A stretch of 64,000 bases of DNA from Ligustrum vulgare. Its lineage: Eukaryota; Streptophyta; Magnoliopsida; Lamiales; Oleaceae. The stretch's first letter is position 1; the number at the start of each line of letters is the position of its first letter. The notes below the pieces were generated by a model. The model did not search any database. It had not been told where the DNA came from and saw nothing but the letters and a program-made list of their open reading frames with translations. This document shows positions 11,600-22,064 of this stretch, one piece after another. The translations under genes were made by a program, and so were the position numbers. Where the stretch lies: assembly GCA_963555705.1 (NCBI GenBank), contig OY743187.1, positions 18,242,133 through 18,306,132 of the forward strand. Direction: 5' to 3'.

Positions 11600-13213
11600 T
11601 TGCGCCGTAGTTCTCGTATCACTAGCCCTCCAGATAGGTTTGTTACTTCTTCTCATAGCTCTTTGTTAGCCACTCTTAACTCTTTTTCAATCCCTTCCTC
11701 CTATAGACAGGCTATGGAACAAGAGTGTTGGAAAAATGCGATGAATGCTGAACTTGAGGCACTTGCGGAAAATCAGACATGGGATGTTATTCCATGTCCC
11801 CCGACTGTAAAACCCATTGGAAGTAAATGGGTGTACTCGGTCAAACTTCATTCTGACGGTTCTCTTGAGCGCTATAAGGTTCGATTAGTGGCCTTGGGAA
11901 ATCGTCAGGAGTATGGCATTGATTATGATGAGACATTTGCTCCCGTTGCTAAAATGACCACAATTCGTCTCTTGTTGTCGATTGCTGCTTCTCAGTCTTG
12001 GCCTTTACAACAGATGGATGTAAAAAATGCATTCTTACATGGAGATCTGGAAGAAGAAATTTATATGAAGCTTCCCTCTGGCATGCCCCTTCTCTCAGCT
12101 GAATCTGTATGTAAATTAAAACGATCTTTGTATAGTCTCAAACAGGCTCCTCGAGCACGGTTTGAAAAGTTCCGCAATACTCTCTTGGCCTTCTCCTTCA
12201 TTCAGAGTCAGTATGATGCATCTCTCTTCTTTCACAACAGTCCAGCTGGTATAGTTTTCTTGTTGGTGTACGTTGATGATATTATTATCTCTGGGTCTGA
12301 TCTCGCCCTTATTCAGAAGCTTCAAGAACACCTTCACTTGATTTTTCATACGAAGGACCATGGTCATCTAACTTATTTTCTTGGTTTGGAGGTTCGTACT
12401 ACACCTCATGGTATCTTCTTGAATCAACATAAGTATGCTCAAGACTTGATTCAGTTGTCCACCTTATCTGATGCTTCTTCTGTGGATACTCCTTTAGAGC
12501 TGAATGTTAAATATCACAAGGATGAAGGCGATATTATTCCAAACCCAACCTTGTATCGGAAGTTGGTAGGAAGTCTTATTCATCTCACTATCACGGGTCC
12601 GGACATTTCCTTCGCTGTTCATACTGTCAGAAAATTTATGGACGCTCCTCGTCATCTTCACATGACAGCTGTCCGTTGCATTATTCGCTACCTCATTGGG
12701 ACTCCTCATCGAGGGTTGATCTTCCCTAAGGGAACTCCTCTTCAGCTCACCGCTTATAGGGATGCTGATTGTGCTGGTTGTCCCGATTCTCGTCGCTCTA
12801 CCACTGGGTGGTGTATTTTTCTTGGAGATGCTCTCATTTCGTGGAAGTGTAAGAAACAAGATAGTGTTTCTAAGTCCTCTACAGAGGCTGAATACCGGGC
12901 TATGTCTGCTGCATGTTCTGAGATTGTGTGGTTACGCGGTCTTCTTACTGAACTTGGTTTTCCCCAGTTATACCCTACGCCTCTTCATGGAGATAACACT
13001 AGTGCAATTCAGATTGCTGCTAATCCTGTGTACCATGAGCGCACCAAACATATTGAGGTGGATTGTCACTACATTCGGAATGCCTATGATTCTAAAGTTA
13101 TCACTCTTCCCCATGTCTCTACTAATCAACAAACTGTTGATATCTTCACCAAATCTCTATCTCGTCATAACTTTCTCGTCAGAAAATTGATGCTTGTGGA
13201 CTCACCAGCATAA
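11600..13213 (+). CDS. copia reverse transcriptase-RNase H reading frame, uninterrupted
   Basis: A 537-residue frame stays open from 11600 to the stop at 13213. It covers the RT_2 domain ([17 protein letters not shown]; catalytic YVDD at 12269-12280) and the RNase H part (CAGCPDSRRSTTGWCIF; STEAEYRAMS), ending 16 bases before the 3' LTR. Because gag and integrase upstream are broken, it would only be made if translation began internally, so it is a remnant rather than an independent gene. RT converts element RNA to DNA and RNase H removes the RNA strand. Confidence 0.9.
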   Translation: MRRSSRITSPPDRFVTSSHSSLLATLNSFSIPSSYRQAMEQECWKNAMNAELEALAENQTWDVIPCPPTVKPIGSKWVYSVKLHSDGSLERYKVRLVALGNRQEYGIDYDETFAPVAKMTTIRLLLSIAASQSWPLQQMDVKNAFLHGDLEEEIYMKLPSGMPLLSAESVCKLKRSLYSLKQAPRARFEKFRNTLLAFSFIQSQYDASLFFHNSPAGIVFLLVYVDDIIISGSDLALIQKLQEHLHLIFHTKDHGHLTYFLGLEVRTTPHGIFLNQHKYAQDLIQLSTLSDASSVDTPLELNVKYHKDEGDIIPNPTLYRKLVGSLIHLTITGPDISFAVHTVRKFMDAPRHLHMTAVRCIIRYLIGTPHRGLIFPKGTPLQLTAYRDADCAGCPDSRRSTTGWCIFLGDALISWKCKKQDSVSKSSTEAEYRAMSAACSEIVWLRGLLTELGFPQLYPTPLHGDNTSAIQIAANPVYHERTKHIEVDCHYIRNAYDSKVITLPHVSTNQQTVDIFTKSLSRHNFLVRKLMLVDSPA

Positions 13214-13217
13214 ATTT

Positions 13218-13228
13218 GAGGGGAGGGG
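13218..13228 (+). promoter_or_regulatory. Polypurine tract
   Basis: GAGGGGAGGGG immediately precedes the 3' LTR. It is the expected primer for plus-strand DNA synthesis. Confidence 0.85.
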
Positions 13229-13408
13229 TATTAGAATATCCTGAATATTTTCTTTCCTTGTACAGATTAGCATAGAATCAGGGATTGATTCCAATATCCC
13301 TATATGTATAGTTTGATTTATTTCCTTGTATAGATATACTTTCATCTATATATAAAGAACAAACCCAAAGTCTTGGGATTATCGAGCAAACTATCGAGCA
13401 TATTGACA
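13229..13408 (+). repeat. 3' LTR of the copia element
   Basis: 180 bp, matching the 5' LTR except for three substitutions (A/T in the GTTTGATTWATTT segment, G/A in TAGATRTAC, T/C in ATCGAGYAAAC). It ends ATTGACA, then ATATG follows as the right target-site copy. Confidence 0.95.
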
Positions 13409-13951
13409 ATATGGAGACAAACAAACACGACCAATCTTTAACTTTCTATTGATTTCTAAGTCATGTTCTTTAGTCCACCGTGGACAACATAATATTAATT
13501 GTTCACATCCAATGAAAAAATAAGTGTCAAATTTTAAATATTAAAGACATTTAACTGTTTTACATTGAAGATGGACAACTATATATTATGTTACCAATTG
13601 TGGGCAGCATACCATTTTCGTTCTAAGATTAATTAATACTATAAAAGTTGTTATTTATTTATTATTAATTGCATGTAACATTTCACAATATTGGGAAGTA
13701 TTTTGCCAGCTTTGAGCCTGGCCCTGTTTTGGATAACCTTGACGCTTTGTTTAGGGATTTGCTTGGTGGACTTAGAGTTTCTCCCATCAATTTACCTGGA
13801 GCTAAATTCCATCATGCTCTCCAGGTACGTACTATAATAGTTAAAGCTCTCAGCTATATTATCATGAAAGTTACTCTCCTTGTTTGGTTTTCATTAAAAT
13901 TTTCTCATTTTTATATAGTTCTCAATCTTAACCGTTCATCGAAAGTCAAGC

Positions 13952-15467
13952 TGATAAGTGTATTTTATACACTTATTTGTATGTCTAAATTAGGACTAAT
14001 TATTATCGTTTGAGAATATTTACTATTTAATTTATGTTTATTTGTTTGCTTTTCAGAAAATGTCCCAATTGAAGAAGAATGAAGCAATTAATGGAAAAAT
14101 GACACGATTGGATGTTATTTGGAGCTAAATTGGATAAGTGAGGAGTTTGTGACAACAACCGGGAAACATGCTTGGTGCCAAATTGACTAAATCAGAGGTT
14201 GGAGGACCTAATTGAATGAATTGAGAGCTTAAATGGGCAAATCAAGAAGAAGATAAAGTTTGGGGACTAAAGTGCAACAATTGGAAGTTGAGGATTGAAG
14301 GTGCAATTAAAAGTCAGGGACTAACTTGCACAGCCGGAAGAATGATGAAGTCGCGATCGCTGGTCACACACCAAGCGATCGCGAGAAGACTCAAAATTGT
14401 AACCCGAGAGTTTTAATGAAGTCCACGCGATCGCTAGGGTTGATACCACGCGATCGCGTGAGTATCCGGCTGGGCCAACTGTGGGCTTTTTCTCGCGATT
14501 TTTCTCAGATTTTTCTCTTCTTGACCTAGGTTTTCTCCAAAAGATATATATACAACATAAGAGGCACGAATAAGAGACCTTTGCCTCTCCAAAGAACGAG
14601 CCACAATAGAGAATCCAACATCAAATTCTTGGAGAATCAAGCATTGCAAAGGCGCGTGAATTGAAGATGATTGAAGAATCAAAACTTGGTGCAAGATTTC
14701 CATTCTTTATATTATCTTTAATGAGCGTTAATTTATATTGTTTTTGTTCTTTATTCATGATGTGTAACTAATTGCCATGTTGGGATGAACGATGTAGCCT
14801 AATCATATTATTTTAATTCCAAATTTTGTGTTTTAGTAATTCGTTGCATGTATTGATTTATTATTGTTCTTAATGCTTGAATTGCTTGATCACCAGTTCA
14901 TGATATATTGAATTATTTCCATAATCCGAGAGGTGAGTTAATAATTTAGAACGTGGTAATAAATTTGATAATTGAACGAGAGATAGAGATATACTCTTGT
15001 TATTATTGCGGTCGTGTGTGAATTCTTGTATTTATTGCATCTAGATAAGGAATATTCAGACCCGCTGTAGAGATACAAGGTTGACTTATGTAGGTAGAAT
15101 TGATTTAAACTCGAGAGAGGAATTTCAATATAAATTAGTGAATTCGACCGAGTACATAATTAGGAAATAAAACATGGAATTGGAGTTAATTTAATTGGTT
15201 AGGTGAAATCGTAAATCCCAACTATTTTACAATCGTATTTAAAAACAAAACAATTCTCCAATTTTAATTTCTTTAGTTTAATTCTTTAGTCTTAATTTAA
15301 AACATCAAATTATTTCGTCCGTTCAAATAAAGTGTAGAACTAACATATTTCGATAATTAATTGCAGTCCTCGTGGGACGATAATCCGGACTCTTAGGTCC
15401 ACTTTATTACTTCTCCCGACCCGTACACTTGCGGAGATATCTCGCATCGCGAGATATCAGGTGAACA
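13952..15467 (+). mobile_element. Solo LTR, 1516 bp, with perfect 5-bp target-site duplication
   Basis: Starts TGATAAGTGTATTTTATACA and ends GGTGAACA. CAAGC occurs on both sides (13947-13951 and 15468-15472), a perfect 5-bp duplication. A diverged copy elsewhere in the window (46548-48159) shows a PBS-like sequence right after the same end, so this is an LTR whose partner and internal region were lost by recombination. It carries four GCGATCGC palindromes (14353-14457) before a TATA-like GATATATATAC near 14542. It lies in the intron after the P450 exon ending at 13824. The start and the PBS-like sequence suggest a gypsy Tat/Athila-type element; I am not certain. Confidence 0.85.
14353..14457. 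promoter_or_regulatory. Array of four GCGATCGC palindromes in LTR U3
   Basis: Exact GCGATCGC at 14353, 14375, 14427 and 14450. Copies come as two inverted pairs with 22-23 bp between starts, each pair able to fold as a hairpin. TATA-like sequence follows about 85 bp later. Regulatory role is inferred from position only. Confidence 0.7.
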
Positions 15468-15867
15468 CAAGCCAACAGTATTTGACTCTTCAACCAAATT
15501 TCAACCACTCATTCCCCTAAAAATCACTATTCATTTTTTTAAAAAAAAAAATCATTTTAACTAGAATCAAACACACTCTAAGTCTCTGCTCCACCCATTA
15601 TGAGAATTTTGGATGTGTTGAAAGAAGATAATGAGAATTTTTAGAGAAGAGTTGGAGAAGAGGAAGAAGTCCAAAGGTGAAAATGCCGGAAATGACCTAA
15701 TGGAAGGTTTGATGCAAATGAAAGATGAAGAGGGGAAGCCATTGAGAGACATTGAGGTGCTAGATAATATTGCCAGCTTTGTTGTTGGAGGATATGAATC
15801 CACTTCTCTTGCTATTATGTGGGCTTTCTATTATATTGCCAAGCATCCAGATGTCCTCGGAAAGCTT

Positions 15868-16440
15868 CAGGTACACAAGCACACGCTAAACCCATGTTTT
15901 GATAAGCTGCTAATTAACTACTGTTTGTTAAAATTTGTTTATTGAAAAATGTCATGTATCAATGTCTCATTGGACAATTTTTAGAAAAGTCAACAACTAA
16001 TAAAAAGTTCTCGTCCACAATTTTTGACTTTTCAAAAAATAAACCAACAAAATGTTAATACGTTGCTACTTATAAATAATATTTATAAACAGACGTTTAT
16101 AAACAGTTTACCAAACGATTAAAATAAAGAAATTACTTATTATGATAGTGATCCATATTTTAGTGTTAAAAAAAATTAACTTTTTCACCAGAATAAGGAT
16201 AACGTGAAAAGTTTTGGTTGTTGTGATTTTTTTTTATGGATACACAGTTTAGAAAAGTTTGAAAAGTAAAAAAATATGGACTTGACTAAAAAATGGATGA
16301 TTGAGTTTGAAAAATTGTTTTGAAATTGTTCCCATTACCAAACTGGCTCATTGTTTGCAATAAAACTACTCAAAAGAAGTTTGACTTACTCTTAAACTTA
16401 GCCAAACACGATGAGACTTGTAGCTGCATCAACTGACGTC
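15868..16440. other. P450 intron with diverged MITE sequence
   Basis: Apart from the donor at 15871, this stretch is noncoding. 16230-16380 resembles the small Harbinger-type MITEs at 42959 and 58004 (shared TTGAAAAGT and GACTTGACT segments), but terminal repeats are not clear. Confidence 0.35.
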
Positions 16441-16820
16441 AATGACACCAGATTGTAGGAAGAGCACTTGCCTATCGGCTATCAGCAAGAAACTAAATGG
16501 AGATTTTATTACATATGATGACATCTCACCGTGCAAGTATATATACTAGTAAGGTATGTACAAACTGAAATTCACCATTTTTTTTTTTTGCCAAATTTTT
16601 TCCCGATATCCAACTCTTTTAAATTTTTTGGAGAGTTTATGATACTTGATTGTTTCACTTTAATAAAGGTGGTCGAAGAGACAATTAGAATGGCTAACAT
16701 TTCTGCCTGTGTTTTTAGATATGCTAAAAATGATGTCCACTACAAAGGTATAGAGAAACATCTTTTATGCTTACTACGAGAGCTGACTGTGCACACGTAA
16801 AGTTAGGAATAGAATCCTAC

Positions 16821-17059
16821 AAATTTATTATAACGGACAAAATGTAGTACATACAATATACATAGTAGGCACGTAAAGATCTTCGATAAGTCAGTAGATG
16901 CAGAATATTTAAATAAGAATACTAATACGTTATATATATATATATATATAATACCTCGATAAGTTGAAATTTGAAAGTAAGCAAAGTAGTGGATAATTAT
17001 TCGCGTTCGCGAATAATTATCCACTACTTTGCTTACTCTCAAATTTCAACTTATCGAGG

Positions 17060-17091
<32 letters not shown>

Positions 17092-17495
17092 CTTTTATTG
17101 ATACATCAAAGACAGTAGAGATCACAAATAGGGTCTGTTAATCATAACATATTACCCCTTAAATCATAAACTAGTCAAAATTTATTATAACGGACAAAAT
17201 GTAGTACATACAATTATACATAGTAGGCACGTAAAGGTCTTCGATAAGCCAGTAGATGCAGAATATTTAAATAAGAATACTAATACGTTATATATATATA
17301 GAGGATTCTTTTACCTTTTGAACCAAATGGTAGATTTCGAACGCGAATAATTATCTACTACTTTGCTTACTTTCAAATTTCAACTTATCGAGTTATTTTA
17401 TATATATATATCTCTTATTGATACATCAAAGACAGTAGAGATCACAAATTGGATCCGTTCATCATAACATATTACCCTTAAATCATAAACTAGTC
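16821..17495. repeat. ~350-bp tandem duplication in a P450 intron, one copy holding a palindrome
   Basis: Unit A (16821-17176) and unit B (17178-17495) share their beginning (AAATTTATTATAACGGAC), middle and end (AAATCATAAACTAGTC). In unit A a segment is replaced by an inverted duplication centred at about 17007. Unit B keeps a single right arm preceded by different sequence. Both units contain (TA)n tracts of different length. Confidence 0.85.
16951..17063. repeat. Near-perfect palindrome, 55-bp arms, 2-nt loop
   Basis: The left arm runs from ATACCTCGATAAG to TTATTCGCG and the right arm mirrors it after a TT spacer, with one mismatch visible (GAAAGT against ACTCTC). Both outer ends run into (TA)n tracts. 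Confidence 0.9.
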
Positions 17496-18383
17496 AATGT
17501 CGAGTTTTATTGTCTTTAATGCGGTCATGCATTAGAGTTAAACTCTTACACAAAATGAAAACAATGATTTTATTCCACTTAATTTCTCGATCAACATTCA
17601 AAATAGCACTTATTTACTGACCAATATTCTTTTTTCTATTTCACTGATCAACCGAAGGAACTTAATTTATACACATAATCAAAATATAATGAAACTCACT
17701 TATATATATATATATATATAAAACTTAATATTTATTAATAACATTTGAAATTGATGTCCATCTTATTACAGAAAAACCCTAATCCTTTTGGACACATGAT
17801 ATCCCAACATTGCTTCATATATATCGATGATCTAAACTGCCAATCTTGCAAACAGGTTATAAAATTCCCAAAAATTGGAAGGTTATCTGCTGGGTTCGAT
17901 ATGTTCACACAGAGACAGAAAATTTTGAGGATCCAATGAGCTTTAATCCGGATAGATGGGGTGTAAGCAAAACTAAACCATAAATTAAATACTTTTTTTA
18001 AAACTTAACTAAAAAGTTAAAATTGTTTCTTCAGGAACAACCAAAGGCGGGAACACATCTAGTTTTTGGTGGAGGAACAAGAATCTGTGCTGGAAACATG
18101 ATTGCTCGACTACAAGTCGCAGTTATACTTCATCATCTGGTTGTAGGATACAGGTCAAACTCTACATTTCCTTCAGTTTAAACTGTTTCGTTTTTGGAAA
18201 ATATTAAAACCCCAGAAAGGGAAACTTGGTATATTGGCAAATAAGGCAATTAAAATGTGTTTTTCAATTGAATCTCAGATGGGAACTGATGAATCCTAAT
18301 GCAGAAATGATATATCTGCCGCATCCAAAGCCATTAGACGAAGCTGAGATTACTATCAGCAAAATTTAAGGAACAAAACATAC

Positions 18384-18421
<38 letters not shown>

Positions 18422-18616
18422 ACGTTCTTGAGCTTTTTTATTTGGATGTTCGATCCCCCACTTGCAATATTATAACTTACGAAATTGGCTTTCTGTTTAT
18501 GTTCACTGGTAAGTAGAACAATTTTACTACTCGTACAAACTAGTGGACAAAAAAACGAGATCTCACGAGATGAAACAGAAACCAACGATATATTGTTTAC
18601 CCAAAATACCCAAATC

Positions 18617-19337
18617 TAGAGGTGTCAAGACGGACGGACAGACTAGACTCGTAAAAATCGGTCCGGATTGACCCGAGACCGCGGGCTGACCCATGACTCG
18701 TGCGGGCAGTTCACAGGTCAGGAAGTTGTGAACCGCGAGTTTTGCGGCTCAAACCTTCGCGGGCCGCGATTAACCCGCTAGCCCGTAAAAAAAAAAAAAT
18801 TAACTGTTTTTATTAAATATGGTAACATTGAAAATCTCCCTTCTTCTAGAAACTCTAATACAACTTTTAAAGTAAAATCTTATTTTTTTCTCCCTAATAG
18901 CTAAAAAAATAATGTTTTTTGACAATAGTAATTAGAAATACATTTATCATTTAACTGTTATTTGTTTATATTTTATTTAAATTTGCAAATTTAGAAGTAA
19001 TTCATATAACATAAACTATAATTTTAAATTCTATGTAAATATTTTATGGTATAAATATGAATTTATCATTTTAATCATTTTGTATTTATAAACTTGACAA
19101 AAAATTTACTATAAATATGAAAAAATCTATGTTTTTATTCATACGGGTCAAATCAGAATAAACCGCGACCCGCATGGGCTCGAACCGGATGGGCCAACGG
19201 GCGGGCCTGGATTGTAGTTCAAAATTTGCGGGCTGAACCGTAACCCATAGCGGGCGGACTTTTTTTTCAAGCGGACCGTTACCGAACTTTTTATTGACGG
19301 GTCGACCCAACTCGAACCACTCGAATTGACAACTCTA
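18617..19337. mobile_element. hAT-type MITE, 721 bp, 8-bp TSD CCCAAATC
   Basis: Terminal repeats TAGAGGTGTCAA / TTGACAACTCTA flank an AT-rich centre and GC-rich subterminal parts rich in GCGGGC and GGGTC motifs. CCCAAATC is found exactly at 18609-18616 and 19338-19345; an 8-bp duplication is diagnostic of hAT. There is no transposase. It lies 248 bp past the P450 stop. Confidence 0.92.
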
Positions 19338-19345
19338 CCCAAATC

Positions 19346-19890
19346 TTGCGTAAAGCAATTGAAATAGAAACCCAGACCAGACATTTACTCCCTTAGAACC
19401 CTTCTCCATTTTTCCTTAGCTCACCACTTCGGCCATCTTCATCGACATTAACCGCCGGTGTTCTAGCACCTACGCCGGCCATCTTCCAATTAAGCCCAGA
19501 TCATCCACCTACAGCCACCGCCCACTTCAGCCCAGATTTTTCGACCCGGTACCGGTGAAAACTTCCAACGAGGTAAGAGTGCATCTTTCCTGCCGATCTC
19601 TGTTTTTTCCACTGCTAAAGATGAAGGTAGAAAATGAAAATTTTCAGTTTATGTTCACATTCAAATTTTGTGAATATACATGAGTTTCGAAAATATAAAA
19701 CAAATTTCAAAACCCCCATATTGTAGCTCCTACATTAATGTTACACAGTAATCGGAGTCCTTAATGTCTAGTTAATAAGCTTAATCTAGCAAAGAGTTTG
19801 AATGTAAACATCTTCTATGAATCTAAATAAACTACTGATGCATAAATCCAAAATTCCAAAATTCTTCATAGGTATGTCAACAATGTATTC
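19346..19890. other. Sequence without a recognised gene, possible noncoding exon
   Basis: 19385-19573 is C-rich and ends at a good donor (CGAG then GTAAGAG), like a 5' untranslated exon on the plus strand. No downstream coding exon is recognisable, so I do not call a gene. Confidence 0.3.
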
Positions 19891-20100
19891 GGATAGATAG
19901 GAAAACAACTATAGTTTCATACGTATGAAATTTCCTATCTTTCCGAATTGGTATAATTTCATATGTATGAAATTAAACCAATTTAGATAGATAGAAAAAC
20001 AACTATAGTTTCATACGTATGAAATTTCCTATCTTTCCGAACTGGTATAATTTCATACGTATGAAATTAAAACAATTTGGATAGATAGAAAAACAGCTAT
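19891..20100. repeat. 94-bp tandem repeat (2+ copies) with TTTCATACGTATGAAA palindromes
   Basis: GATAGATAG recurs at 19892, 19986 and 20080, giving a 94-bp period. Each unit holds two copies of a 16-nt palindrome, TTTCATACGTATGAAA (one copy reads CATATG). The third unit is cut off after GAAAAACAGC. Confidence 0.9.
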
Positions 20101-21017
20101 AAGAATGGCCTCACTGTAAAACAACATAACATTGTACAACTTCATTCTATATAAAAACAATAATTCTTTAATGCAAAGTGGGATTAGCATTATCTTGCAA
20201 CTACTTGCTGGAATTTTTCAGACTTGAAGAACGTTAGGATTCTACATTATCTTGCAATGAACACATGAAAATTACTTTAGTTGGAAAAACCTACTACTTG
20301 AGTAAAACCTGAAGCTCCCTCTCCAATTTCTCGACAAGGCACACTGACCCAACAGTTTATCAACCACAACACAAGCCTTTACAATTCTACACTAGTTTAC
20401 TCTGAATCTCTACCAACTCCAAGTTGAAATCCAATAAATACATAAACATATCATTTTTTGTAAGCCTATTCAACTGTGCATTACTGGAAAAATAATGCTC
20501 ACGTCAAAAAAAAAAAAAAATTAAAAAAAAAATTCGCAAGAAATCTAACCCAAATCTCTGAACCGTACATTTGTGAAACAAGATTTTCCACTTCGACAAA
20601 ATCTCGCAAGAAATCTCACATTTCAGAGTTTTACTACATATTTAATTAACACATTACTGGAAAATAAAAATTTCAAGCGGGAACTTCTTGAGAAGTTCTA
20701 CAAATCACAAACTTGAAATGAACCATAATTTAATCTCTAAAGCAACAAGTTTCACGACTTACCTTGCGACGCCGACGACTGTTTCAGAGGTTACTCCCAG
20801 ATCTTCTTGCTCAGTTAATCGCCCAGGATTTTTTCTCTCCCGCCTCTGTTTGGTAGCCCTTTGTTCAATAGCCCCAGAGGAAGAAGGTATTTAGTGAATT
20901 GGCTTAAGGGGTCGGGTTAAACGGGTAGCAAATATTAAGGGTATTTTGAGGTTTTGACTTATTTTTTGTACACTAGTTTGTACAATCTTTAGTACAAGTA
21001 GCTAAATTGTAAATAGC
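20101..21017. other. No gene recognised
   Basis: AT-rich with an A run at 20507-20531. A short open frame at 20688-20894 has no recognisable features and no family resemblance that I can see. Confidence 0.4.
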
Positions 21018-21347
21018 GTTATGTCGTATATATTGATAGTGTTTCTGGAAATCAGATAGAGGCTTAATTATTTTCTATGATGTGACGTACTGGGAAATGA
21101 CATGCCACACATTGATGACGTGAAGATTTGACAGATTTGTTATGCGATAGCTTCCAATTAAGGATTTTATCATTAACACTCCGTTATGCCGTATATATTG
21201 ATAGTGTTTCTGGAAATCAGATAGAGGCTTAATTATTTTCTATGATGTGACGTACTGGGAAATGACATGCCACACATCGATGACGTGAAGATTTGACAGA
21301 TTTGTTATGCGATAGCTTCCAATTAAGGATTTTATCATTAACACTCC
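21018..21347. repeat. 165-bp tandem duplication, nearly identical copies
   Basis: The copy starting GTTATGTCGTATATATTG at 21018 is repeated from 21183. I see only two substitutions between copies (GTC/GCC near the start, TTG/TCG before ATGACGTG). Each copy contains TGACGT and TGACGTG, bZIP-type motifs, but there is no gene beside it. Confidence 0.92.
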
Positions 21348-21740
21348 GTTCTTTAACGTAATTATTATAATTTACAAATTAATTTTATTTATAAACAACA
21401 CAATTGTTTGTAACATGTCCTTTGTTCCATCAGTTAACATTGTATTAGCAATCTTTCTTCGTAATCAAATTCGATCGGGGCAACAAACTTCAAATGTTTT
21501 TGTTCATACCTGAACAAAAATTAGTTCCATATGTGCTAGGGAAGTGACATCCCAGTAGCCTTTTCGAAATCATATTTACTTTCATGATTCCATCATATCT
21601 TTTCATACTAATGATATATGATAGCAATAATCATTGAAATTGCATTGCATTCTTTTGAAGAAAAAGCAATCAACATTGAACGAGTAATACCGCAAATGCA
21701 TGGATTGTGACAAGTAATAAAGTGAAATTTTAGAATTTAA

Positions 21741-22064
21741 GAGCATCAACATCTTCAATGCTTAACACATCTATTAACTGTACGAGAGATATACACATAA
21801 TATTCATGGATCCCACTGTAATATCTTTTTTCCCCCTCTTTCTTCCTCTTTTTCTCCGGTTTGGCTCACATTCCCACTTCACATTTTTCACTATTTTTTT
21901 TATTAATTTATTTGAATTTGTGTCTATCTCTTTATCTTCTTTTTCACTTTTCCCGCTCTTTTTTCTATTTTTAACATCCACATCCTCTCCACAATTTAAA
22001 TTTAAAATAATATTTCTCTCTGATCCAATCCACAACCCCAATTCACACCCATTGGAGATGCTCT
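21741..22064. mobile_element. MITE with GAGCATC-type terminal repeats
   Basis: Left end AGAGCATCAACATCTTCAATG and right end CCATTGGAGATGCTCT are inverted copies (AGAGCATC shared, then related). The interior is pyrimidine-rich with no coding capacity. GAGCATCTCCAATG-type ends are common among plant PIF/Harbinger or hAT MITEs. No clear target duplication, so the superfamily stays open. Confidence 0.6.

Larger units (their letters stand above)
8555..13408 (+). mobile_element. Full-length Ty1/copia retrotransposon, 4854 bp, inserted in a P450 intron
   Basis: Two 180-bp LTRs (8555-8734 and 13229-13408) flank a gag-pol region in the order gag, protease, integrase, RT, RNase H. The primer-binding site TGGTATCAGAGC (initiator-Met tRNA type) follows the 5' LTR directly. 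A polypurine tract GAGGGGAGGGG precedes the 3' LTR. The insertion lies 100 bp into the intron after the first P450 exon, in the same orientation. The LTRs differ at three sites, so the copy is young, yet its coding region has two early stops and several frameshifts, so it is not autonomous. Confidence 0.95.
8128..18369 (+). pseudogene. Cytochrome P450 pseudogene (CYP85-clan, kaurenoic-acid-oxidase-like), with nested retrotransposons
   Basis: Eight exon remnants in order: 8128-8454 (YGDGVGLYRTHLFGSPSII), 13675-13824 (KYFASFEPGPVLDNLDALF), ~15616-15870 (FREELEKRKK and I-helix VVGGYEST), 16459-16553 (NGDFITYDDISP), 16669-16747 (K-helix ExxR in VVEETIRMA), 17856-17962 (HTETENFEDPMSFNPDRW), 18035-18153 (heme loop FGGGTRICAG with the Cys ligand), 18279-18369 (C-terminus, TAA). 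The N-terminal membrane anchor is absent: the first fragment abuts the Tekay LTR. Lesions: one extra A in the A run at 8415-8420; an internal gap after VTFHNI and no AG before 13675; TGA at 15619-15621 where CGA (Arg) is expected; a 7-bp duplication near 16475 and a 4-bp TA expansion near 16540, both frameshifting. Later exons are intact, so decay is recent or uneven. Family assignment inside the CYP85 clan is from memory. Members oxidise terpenoid hormones or triterpenes in the ER. Confidence 0.85.

Noticed and set aside
13430..13670. Missing P450 exon between the copia element and 13675
   Set aside because: I read all frames and found no P450-like residues; the corresponding coding segment appears deleted.
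20688..20894. 68-residue frame as a small gene
   Set aside because: No signal, domain or splice partner; length is within chance for this region.
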